Both the position numbers and the translations under genes were made by a program. Of a stretch of DNA of 64,000 bases, positions 45,470-52,785 are shown piece by piece (the first letter of the stretch is position 1; each line of letters starts with the position of its first letter). The notes under the pieces were generated by a model. That model was not told the DNA's origin. It was given only the letters and a program-made list of their open reading frames with translations, and ran no database searches. Source of the stretch: SZUA-430 sp040080835 (GTDB taxonomy: Bacteria > Pseudomonadota > Alphaproteobacteria > Micropepsales > Micropepsaceae); contig JBEBHP010000002.1 of NCBI GenBank assembly GCA_040080835.1, positions 124,001 through 188,000 of the forward strand. Reading direction: 5' to 3'.

Positions 45470-47248
45470 TTACTTGGCACTCTCACTTTTTTCCGGATGA
45501 GCCAGATAGGCGAGAATTGGCGACAGCAAGATGAGGCCGACACCGATTCCAAGGCCCCACGTACCGATCATCTCGAACACCTGAACATAAGTCGCGAGAG
45601 CTTTTTGCGGGTCGAGCACTTGCCCCGCTACCGTTTCTGCCGCGGTCATTTGCGCTACGATCCCAGCCAGCAATTGCGCCCACGACGACGCAAGGAACCA
45701 GGTTGCCATGATGGTCGAAGCGATTGCGACGGGTGACAGCCTGGTCATCTGGGAAAGACCCACGGGCGACAGGAACAATTCACCGGTCGTGTGCAGCAGG
45801 TAAGTCAGGAACAGGAAGATCATCGGCACCTTGAAGCTGCCGTCCGCGAATTGCGATCCCCACACGAGCACGAAAAATCCGGCGCCGACCTGCAGGAGAG
45901 CCAGTCCAAACTTCAGCGCCGGGTTCGGATCCAGATTGATACGTCCAAGCACCGCCCAGAGGAACGAGAACAGCGGTGCAAGGATCAGGATCATGCCGGA
46001 GTTGAACGACTGGGTTTGTGCCGCCGTGAGCGGAACACCGAAAAAGTCGAGGACTGTATTGCGTTCGGCGAACTGGTTCAGCGAGGACCCTGCCTGTTCG
46101 AACAGCGTGAAGAACACAGTGGAGGCTGCGATCAGCATAAGCGCCAGGACGATGCGCTGCGCCTCGATGAAGCTGCACTGCGTCACCATGAAAACGAAGA
46201 TGTAGGCCAATACGCCGATCGAGCCGACGCCCAGTGCATAGCCCACCCACGAATGCTGCTGCACGACAAACCAGACCGCGACGACGCCAGCAAGCCCAAG
46301 CAGGTAGATCAGCCATTCCACGTTGATCGGACCAAGTGCAGGCGTCTTGAGCAGTTCGGGGTTTGGCGGCTCGCCCTTGCCCTGAAGCCACGAGCCGCCA
46401 AGGCCGAATACAATGAGACCTGCCATCATCCCGACACCAGCAGCGCCGAACCCGGCCCACCATCCATATGTGGTGCCAAGATAGCCGCAAGCCAGAGAGG
46501 CCCAGAACGCACCCAGATTGATGCCGTAATAGTAAAGCGTGAACCCTGCGTCGCGCCGCGGGTCGGTCGGACCGTTATAAAGCTGTCCGACAATCGTCGA
46601 GATGTTCGCTTTCAGGAAGCCGACACCCATGATGATGAGCGATAGCGCCAGGAAGAAGATATCTTTGTAGATCGGCTGGTCCTGCTTGACCGACAATGTG
46701 TACGAACCTCTCGGGAGCACATTTGGAAGGCCCGTTTTGCCTGCAAAGCCCTTGATCTCGAAACCGCCCTCGGAACTGGCGCCAAACTCATAGGGTTGAT
46801 CATCCACGATGATGCGCGACTGGCGCGCTTCCATGCGGCCGGTGACTTTGAATGTGTAGTCGACGTTCTGATAGGTGAGGATCTGTTGCGCCGGCGGACC
46901 TTCAATGCCCATCGTCATGTGTCCCGCAACGAGCAGCATGGCGCCGAACGCAATGGCCTTGCGCGTTCCCAGGTAATTGTCGGCAAGCAGTCCGCCGATC
47001 AATGGCAGCAGGTAGACGAGAGAGGTGTAGGCGGCGTACTGCCCCTGCGCAAAAGCATCATCGAACAGGAACTGCTGCGTCATGAAGAAAATCAGCAGGC
47101 CACGCATGCCGTAATAGGAAAAGCGCTCCCACATCTCGGCAAAGAACAGGATGAACAGTCCCCTGGGATGTCCCCGCGTCAACTGCCACAGCACCGGAAT
47201 GGCCGTGAACGCCGTGATGAAAATGCCTGCTTGCCAGACGATATCCAT
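45470..47248 (-). CDS. POT/PTR2 family proton-coupled peptide transporter
   Basis: A 592-residue inner-membrane oligopeptide:H+ symporter of the MFS. The proton-coupling signature is FAEMWERFSYYGMRGLL (ExxERFxxYG) near residue 37. About 14 helices are predicted. Between helices, residues 115-196 form a polar, beta-rich insert (YTFKVTGRM, IIVDDQPYEFGASSEG) not present in ordinary bacterial POT proteins of about 500 residues. The ATG at 47248 has GGGGAAGAG upstream; the longer frame is rejected. Confidence 0.93.
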   Translation of the reverse strand: MDIVWQAGIFITAFTAIPVLWQLTRGHPRGLFILFFAEMWERFSYYGMRGLLIFFMTQQFLFDDAFAQGQYAAYTSLVYLLPLIGGLLADNYLGTRKAIAFGAMLLVAGHMTMGIEGPPAQQILTYQNVDYTFKVTGRMEARQSRIIVDDQPYEFGASSEGGFEIKGFAGKTGLPNVLPRGSYTLSVKQDQPIYKDIFFLALSLIIMGVGFLKANISTIVGQLYNGPTDPRRDAGFTLYYYGINLGAFWASLACGYLGTTYGWWAGFGAAGVGMMAGLIVFGLGGSWLQGKGEPPNPELLKTPALGPINVEWLIYLLGLAGVVAVWFVVQQHSWVGYALGVGSIGVLAYIFVFMVTQCSFIEAQRIVLALMLIAASTVFFTLFEQAGSSLNQFAERNTVLDFFGVPLTAAQTQSFNSGMILILAPLFSFLWAVLGRINLDPNPALKFGLALLQVGAGFFVLVWGSQFADGSFKVPMIFLFLTYLLHTTGELFLSPVGLSQMTRLSPVAIASTIMATWFLASSWAQLLAGIVAQMTAAETVAGQVLDPQKALATYVQVFEMIGTWGLGIGVGLILLSPILAYLAHPEKSESAK

Positions 47249-47336
47249 GAACTCTTCCCCGAGAAAACGCGTGACTAGGCGCGCAAAAGACCATGCGCCC
47301 GCCCGATTCACAAGCACTTGCGAATGAAACGCCCTG

Positions 47337-47957
47337 CTAGTGTGGCGCGCGGTCCGTGTTCTTCCTTAACGCCGCAATGATATTGTCGGGTTTTCCGCTA
47401 AAACTGATAAAGAAAAGTCCGGTGTCAATCAGGGTCTTCAGCAGCACCAGCAGAAGCAGTGCCCAGATTGGCGAACCCGCCTCGGCGATGAACCAGCCGG
47501 CTGCGATGATCGTGATGTGCAGAGCCAGCATCCGCGGATAGGGCTGGAACAACATGTCACCGGCTTTCTGGTCCTTGAACCGTGATGTCAGCGCGGCGTC
47601 AATGAACAGGGAAACGAACTGCCAGGCCATGATCAGGAAGATCGGAAGGGGCAGGCCACCCCGATATGTCGCAAATCCATTGGCAACGATGCCAAACAGC
47701 GAAATCACGAACACCCCATGCACAAACGTGAATATGCCGTAGTGCAGGAGAAAGAAATTGGCGGTCGATAGCCCTTCAGTGTCGTTGATCGTCCGCGCAC
47801 ACATGCGCATCTTCAGGTAGTGCGAAACGGCGATGGCGACGTTTTCGAACCAGTAGAGGAAGATGACTTCGAATGCGCTCCAGCCGAACCACAGCACACC
47901 GGCGACCGGAACCAGATTTACCGCAAGAATGCCAAGGAGTTGTATGGGAACCAGCAT
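47337..47957 (-). CDS. DUF6498 family integral membrane protein
   Basis: A 206-residue membrane protein with five to six helices. The N-terminal FGWSAFEVIFLYWFENVAIA is characteristic of DUF6498. Function is unknown. It lies upstream of the peptide transporter on the same strand, with an 88-bp gap, and is divergent from the methylmalonyl-CoA epimerase gene (172-bp gap). Confidence 0.8.
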   Translation of the reverse strand: MLVPIQLLGILAVNLVPVAGVLWFGWSAFEVIFLYWFENVAIAVSHYLKMRMCARTINDTEGLSTANFFLLHYGIFTFVHGVFVISLFGIVANGFATYRGGLPLPIFLIMAWQFVSLFIDAALTSRFKDQKAGDMLFQPYPRMLALHITIIAAGWFIAEAGSPIWALLLLVLLKTLIDTGLFFISFSGKPDNIIAALRKNTDRAPH

Positions 47958-48129
47958 CGCTCGCCGCTATGGAGAATCTGACCTTTGCACAAATAGCACA
48001 GCTGTCCGACAATCGGGCAATGTCCACGGCGGACCATCATGTGCTCGCCTTTTTTGGAAGTTCTTGCAGCAGGCGAATTCAGGCCTTAACTTTCCCCTCA
48101 ACCAGCAACTCCAGAAAGGTTATCCCCAA

Positions 48130-48540
48130 ATGCTTGGGCGCCTGAACCATGTGGCCATCGCAGTCCCGGACATCAAGGCCGCGGCGCAAGTCTATCGCGC
48201 GACGTTTGCGATGGGCGCAAAAGTATCCGGCGAGGTCGCGCAGCCCGATCACGGCGTGACAACGGTGTTTGTCGAACTGCCGAACACCAAGATCGAACTG
48301 CTGGAACCTCTGGGTGAAAAGTCGCCGATCGCGAACTTCCTCAGGAAGAATCCGTCAGGTGGCATCCACCACGTTTGCTACGAAGTTGAAGACATCTACG
48401 CCGCGCGCGACCAGATGGTCCAGCAGGGTGCAACAGTCACCGGCGATGGCCAGCCAAAGATGGGCGCGCACGGAAAGCCAGTGATTTTCTTGCATCCGAA
48501 AGACTTCAACGGCACACTGATCGAACTGGAACAGGTTTGA
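48130..48540 (+). CDS. mce: Methylmalonyl-CoA epimerase
   Basis: This VOC-fold enzyme interconverts R- and S-methylmalonyl-CoA in propionyl-CoA breakdown. The 136-residue protein has the metal-ligand positions RLNHVAIAVPD (His), GGIHHVCYEV (His) and GTLIELEQV (Glu). The start is the ATG at 48130, with GAAAGG nearby; the longer frame upstream runs over the divergent gene. It is 3 bp from DUF1467, the usual pair. In many alphaproteobacteria this gene follows rnj directly. Confidence 0.95.
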   Translation: MLGRLNHVAIAVPDIKAAAQVYRATFAMGAKVSGEVAQPDHGVTTVFVELPNTKIELLEPLGEKSPIANFLRKNPSGGIHHVCYEVEDIYAARDQMVQQGATVTGDGQPKMGAHGKPVIFLHPKDFNGTLIELEQV

Positions 48541-48543
48541 CCA

Positions 48544-48801
48544 ATGGGGATTGCAGGCTCACTCGTTACCATCTCGCTTTTCTGGTGGCTCGCGTTTTTC
48601 ACGCTGCTGCCCATCGGTGTGAAGTCACAGCTTGAGCACGGCGAAGTCGTGCCGGGCACCGTCGAGTCGGCACCGATGACGCACAACCTCCTGTGGAAGG
48701 CGCTGGGTGCACTCGTGATCGCGCTCATCCTGTGGGGCTCCGTCCTGGCGATCATCGAATATCGGATCGTCACCTTCGACGACCTGACCAGCCCGAAATA
48801 G
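48544..48801 (+). CDS. DUF1467 family membrane protein
   Basis: An 85-residue protein with two membrane helices separated by VKSQLEHGEVVPGTVESAP, the hallmark of DUF1467 (alphaproteobacterial). Function unknown. It is co-transcribed with the epimerase. In many relatives it is followed by proS; here a terminator and a 7.2-kb block intervene. Confidence 0.93.
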   Translation: MGIAGSLVTISLFWWLAFFTLLPIGVKSQLEHGEVVPGTVESAPMTHNLLWKALGALVIALILWGSVLAIIEYRIVTFDDLTSPK

Positions 48802-48826
48802 GCAACCGGCGCGAACGCGCAAAATA

Positions 48827-48861
48827 AAAGCGAGGCTGCGTTTTTTCCCGCGCCTCGCTTT
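48827..48861 (+). terminator. Terminator after DUF1467
   Basis: Perfect 10-bp stem AAAGCGAGGC (48827-48836) with GCCTCGCTTT (48852-48861), 15-base loop containing six T residues. The tail beyond the stem is not T-rich, but the stem's own TTT ends it. Confidence 0.65.
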
Positions 48862-49157
48862 CACCAGATAGGCCCGCATGCGGCTTTGTTGGCGCGCTTT
48901 CCGGATTTCCTCCCTTACCTGGGTTGCCTCATTGCTGAAGCGATGCTTAAGATACGGGCTCCGCGAAATTATGTCATCATTTCATTCCACTTTATGATGG
49001 ATAATTGCGCATATGAACCAAAATGCGTTGCAAGATTGCAAGATCACAGGCGGGCTGCAATTTTTTGTAGTAGTGTTTGTGTGTCGCAACCTCCTTGACA
49101 GGCCCCCGGGTTCTCAATGTTCTTCTCTGCTCCAATAGCAGCACCTAGAGGGGTAGA
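48862..49157. other. AT-rich intergenic region upstream of the secreted Cys/His protein
   Basis: Together with the terminator this makes a 356-bp gap. The middle (about 48960-49080) is richer in A and T than the neighbourhood. A candidate promoter TTGACA (49095-49100), 17 bases, TGTTCT (49118-49123) lies about 35 bp before the next start; its -10 is weak. CATCAT/ATGATG arms are present near 48970-49000. No gene was found. Confidence 0.35.
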
Positions 49158-50759
49158 ATGGTTCTGCGCTTGATCCTCGCCATTACGATGATGGTCTTGG
49201 CTGTTCCGGCCTGGGCGGCTGAGTCTTGGCACATCACCAAACCGGCATGGACGCCCGAAGACGAGAAGGGCTATTCCGACTTCATCCAGCGCATCGGCGA
49301 GAGCAAATGCGAAACGCCCGACGACTGCATCAACTCGAATGCAAACCCCTATCGCGGCACTGATGGCCGAGGCATCAATTTCAATGCCGACTGTGCCGAC
49401 CTGGTCTACATGCTGCGCGCCTACTACGCGTGGAAGAATGGATTGCCGTTCAGCTATGTCGATGGTGTGTACGCCAGGGGCGGCGGCGATGTCCGCTTCT
49501 CCCCCAAGGGAAATCGCGTCGCCGGACGTCGCAACGTCACGGGCGGCGAAAGTGGCCGCAGCGTAATCAACTCAGTCCGGGACGCGATCTCCTCGGCATC
49601 CTATCGCGTCGGTCCTGACATCGACGAAGACCCGATCACCGATCTCTATCCGCCCAAGATCCAGCAAGGATCAATCAAGCCGGGCACGGCCATCTATGAC
49701 GTGAACGGTCATGTCGCGCTTGTCTACAAGGTGGGTGAGGACGGTCGCGTCTACTACATGGACGCGCATCCCGACTACACGCTGACGCGCAGTGTATTCG
49801 GCGCGCAGTTCGGTCGCGACCTGCCGTCGCTTGGTGCGGGCTTCAAGAACTTCCGCCCGATCCGCTTCGAGAAGGGCCGGATCACGATCGCAAAGAACAA
49901 CCAGATCCCGGACTATTCGACCGAGCAGTTCTACGGAAACGTCAATCCGGATCCAAAGACGGACTGGCGCAAGGCGCGTTTTTCCTACAACGACATCGAA
50001 ACCGGATTTTACGAATACGCGCGCATCGCGATGGCGGGCGGCAAGCTTTCGTTCAATCCTGTCGCGGAACTGAAGGCGACGATCAAGACCCTGTGCAACG
50101 ACCTCTATGACCGCTCACGCTTCGTCGATATCGCGATCGAGGCCGGCGTGCATCGCAAGCAGCACCCTGAGCGCCTGCCGCCCAACATCTATGGCACCGA
50201 CCAGATGGAATGGGAGATCTATTCAACACCCTCGCGTGACGCCCGTCTGAAAACCGCCTTCCGCGCATTCCGTGATGACCTGCAACGGCTGACCGAAATG
50301 TGGCTGCACCGCGACGAGCGCATTTCCTATGAAGGTCTGAATCTCAAGGAAGACCTGCAAGCGGCGTACGCCCAGGCGGCAAACACCTGCACGGTCAACT
50401 ACATGAACTCCAGCGGGAAGCGCGTAACACTGACTTTCGCCGATGTCGTGCAGCGTCTGTTCCTGATGTCGTTTGACCCCTACGACTGCGTCGAACGCCG
50501 CTGGGGCGCCAACAACGAGGCCGAGCTGTCCACGTGCCCCAACCCGGCGTCGAAGAACCGCTGGTACGCTGCCATGCAGCGCCTGCGCAACCAGATCGAC
50601 CGGACCTATGAAACGCGCATGGACTTCACGGTTCGCGAACTGGAGAGCAAGGCGCCAGGTTCCGGATCAGACGTGGCACCAGACATTGACGTCAAGCGGG
50701 TGATCGACAACATTCCATATCGAACCCCGATCACAACGATGGCACCGCCGGGCTACTGA
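49158..50759 (+). CDS. Secreted protein with NlpC/P60-like Cys/His motifs
   Basis: A 533-residue exported protein with a signal peptide (MVLRLILAITMMVLAVPAWA). Residues 76-90 read NADCADLVYMLRAYY and residues 183-191 GHVALVYKV, followed by MDAHPDYTL at 201-209. The order Cys79 - His185 - Asp202/His204 recalls the papain-like NlpC/P60 or amidase fold used on peptidoglycan. The remaining 320 residues have no domain I recognise and contain six further cysteines. AGAGGGG precedes the ATG. Activity is an inference. Confidence 0.6.
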   Translation: MVLRLILAITMMVLAVPAWAAESWHITKPAWTPEDEKGYSDFIQRIGESKCETPDDCINSNANPYRGTDGRGINFNADCADLVYMLRAYYAWKNGLPFSYVDGVYARGGGDVRFSPKGNRVAGRRNVTGGESGRSVINSVRDAISSASYRVGPDIDEDPITDLYPPKIQQGSIKPGTAIYDVNGHVALVYKVGEDGRVYYMDAHPDYTLTRSVFGAQFGRDLPSLGAGFKNFRPIRFEKGRITIAKNNQIPDYSTEQFYGNVNPDPKTDWRKARFSYNDIETGFYEYARIAMAGGKLSFNPVAELKATIKTLCNDLYDRSRFVDIAIEAGVHRKQHPERLPPNIYGTDQMEWEIYSTPSRDARLKTAFRAFRDDLQRLTEMWLHRDERISYEGLNLKEDLQAAYAQAANTCTVNYMNSSGKRVTLTFADVVQRLFLMSFDPYDCVERRWGANNEAELSTCPNPASKNRWYAAMQRLRNQIDRTYETRMDFTVRELESKAPGSGSDVAPDIDVKRVIDNIPYRTPITTMAPPGY

Positions 50760-50806
50760 CCGCCCCTTGAAATTGGCCCCGGCGGGGCACATCCAGACCA
50801 GGCCAT

Positions 50807-51694
50807 GTGACCCACATCCCCACAAGCACGGACAATTTCCGTGGCATCCTTGCCCTTCTGCTGTCGCAGGCGCTCTTCGTGACCAGCGACAGCCTCATTA
50901 AGATGGCGGGCGCGACATTGCCTGCAACCCAGATCATGGCCTTGCGTGGCGTGATCGCGACGGCCCTGGCGGCGTCGGTCCTGATCATGACGGTCGACCG
51001 GTCAAGATGGCGCCTCGCGCTTCAGCCCATGGTCGCGCTGCGCGCCGTACTCGAAGCCATCTCGGCCGCGCTGTTCATTCTGTCCCTGCCGCACCTGACG
51101 CTTGCAGCAATCACCGTGCTGATGCAGATCACGCCGCTGACCATCACCCTCCTGTCTGCTCTTGTGTTGGGTGCTCATGTCGGCTGGCGCCGCTGGAGCG
51201 CCATCATCACAGGTTTCATAGGCGTGTTACTTGTGGCCCAGCCCGGTAGCGAAAGTTTCAGCTTCTATTCCATCACCGCCATTGCGGTTGCGCTGATCAT
51301 TTCAGTGCGAGACCTGATCACACGGCGCCTCGATCCGCAGATCCCGACAGCTGCCGTCACCCTCAGCACCACGCTGTCAGTCTGTGTCCTTGGATTTGCC
51401 GGCATGCCGTTGCAGGCCTGGCAACCCCTTGGCCTGTCCGCAATGGGCCTGCTGGCCGCCTCGGCGATCCTCGTGACGACAGCCAACATCTTCATTATCC
51501 GCGCGTTCCGGGGTGTCGACGTCACGGTTGTCTCGCCATTCCGCTATTTCGGCGTTCTGTGGGGGCTGCTGCTGAGCTACATGATCTGGTCAGACACACC
51601 CAATCTTCTGGCGCTCGCAGGGATGTTGTTGATTGTGGGTAGCGGTCTCTGCACAATGCACCGCGAGTCCCAACGTATGCGGCGGTCGGTATGA
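50807..51694 (+). CDS. EamA/DMT-family transporter
   Basis: A 295-residue inner-membrane protein with ten helices in two EamA repeats. Typical segments: LLLSQALFVTSDSLIKMAG, LRGVIATALAASVL, LTLAAITVLMQITPLTITLLS and VVSPFRYFGVLWGLLLSY. The DMT superfamily exports metabolites; the substrate is unknown. The GTG start at 50807 follows the previous gene by 47 bp, and the stop overlaps the next gene's ATG by 4 bp. Confidence 0.9.
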   Translation: MTHIPTSTDNFRGILALLLSQALFVTSDSLIKMAGATLPATQIMALRGVIATALAASVLIMTVDRSRWRLALQPMVALRAVLEAISAALFILSLPHLTLAAITVLMQITPLTITLLSALVLGAHVGWRRWSAIITGFIGVLLVAQPGSESFSFYSITAIAVALIISVRDLITRRLDPQIPTAAVTLSTTLSVCVLGFAGMPLQAWQPLGLSAMGLLAASAILVTTANIFIIRAFRGVDVTVVSPFRYFGVLWGLLLSYMIWSDTPNLLALAGMLLIVGSGLCTMHRESQRMRRSV

Positions 51695-52731
51695 ATTTCC
51701 GGGTTGCGAATTTCAACGTTGAGAACCTGATCGTTCCGGACACGCGCTACTACGACCGCCTCATCCTCACGCAGGAAGAATACGACGCCAAGGCAAACTG
51801 GATCGCAAACATATTCAATCGAGTGAAGCCGGACATCGTTGGCATCCAGGAAGTCTGGAGCAGGGACGCCCTTCAGGATGTCGTGTCGCGCAGTTTCCAT
51901 TTCGCCAACGGTGCCAACATCTGCGCCCCCGGAACCAGCAAGGAGGAAAACGTCAGGGGCAGGGTGGCCCAGCGACCGCGCCTCGCGCTGATTTCGCGTT
52001 TCCCGATCACGGACGAGCAATCAGTTGCCATGTTCCCGGACTCGGTCCGCATCCAGATCCCGCTTCGCATCCAGGACGGCAAGATCAGGGATGTTCCCGT
52101 CACGATCGACCAGTTCCAGCGCCCGATCCTCAAGGCGCGCGTCAACGTTGAAGGTCTCGACATTCTCGTATTCGTAGCGCACCTGAAGTCAAAGGGGCCG
52201 ATCATCGGCAGCGGAGAGGATGGCGAGGATCCGTTCGTGTCATCCATCGGCATGGCCCGCTCGACGATTGTACGCGCCGCCGAAGCTGTCGCACTGCGCC
52301 ACCTTATCCTGCATGAACTCTCGAAAACCAAGACACCGGTTATTGTCCTGGGTGATCTGAACGATACGCAGGAATCAGCCAGCACCCAGATCGTCTGCGG
52401 CGCGTCTCCGGATGAACGGTCGGATAGTAAGGACAAACGCACGCTGTGGGACACCGTGCTTTACCCGACCTACCGCATAGCCGCCGAGCGCTCCTCAAGC
52501 ATCCATACGCATATTTTCAACGGCGATCGCGACATTCTCGATCATATTCTGGTCTCGGACGAGTTCTACTCGCGCAACCGGTATCGCATCGGAACCGTCA
52601 TGCGACACGGCGTCGTGAACGAGCACTTGCGCGACAGCAGCGATGTGCCGCCGCCAAAGGGGGCCTCGGATCACGGCATTCCCTGGGCAGAAATCAGCCT
52701 GTCCCCTGGAGTTCCCTACACAAAGGCTTGA
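51691..52731 (+). CDS. Endonuclease/exonuclease/phosphatase (EEP) family protein
   Basis: A 346-residue EEP-fold hydrolase. Motifs: FRVANFNVENL (Asn), IVGIQEVWS (metal Glu), FVAHLKSKGP, VILGDLNDTQES (catalytic Asp/Asn) and the closing ASDHGIPWAE (His). No signal peptide, so cytoplasmic. Members act on DNA, RNA, sugars or phospholipids; this one cannot be assigned. It overlaps the EamA gene by 4 bp, implying co-translation. Confidence 0.9.
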   Translation: MNFRVANFNVENLIVPDTRYYDRLILTQEEYDAKANWIANIFNRVKPDIVGIQEVWSRDALQDVVSRSFHFANGANICAPGTSKEENVRGRVAQRPRLALISRFPITDEQSVAMFPDSVRIQIPLRIQDGKIRDVPVTIDQFQRPILKARVNVEGLDILVFVAHLKSKGPIIGSGEDGEDPFVSSIGMARSTIVRAAEAVALRHLILHELSKTKTPVIVLGDLNDTQESASTQIVCGASPDERSDSKDKRTLWDTVLYPTYRIAAERSSSIHTHIFNGDRDILDHILVSDEFYSRNRYRIGTVMRHGVVNEHLRDSSDVPPPKGASDHGIPWAEISLSPGVPYTKA

Positions 52732-52785
52732 GTTGCACCTTCGGCGGGGCGCAGCCTAAGCTGTCGAAAACCAGGGGTGCTTCGA

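Noticed and set aside
47863..48129. Upstream extension of the methylmalonyl-CoA epimerase frame
   Set aside because: Overlaps the divergent DUF6498 gene and adds 89 residues absent from the family; the ATG at 48130 fits.
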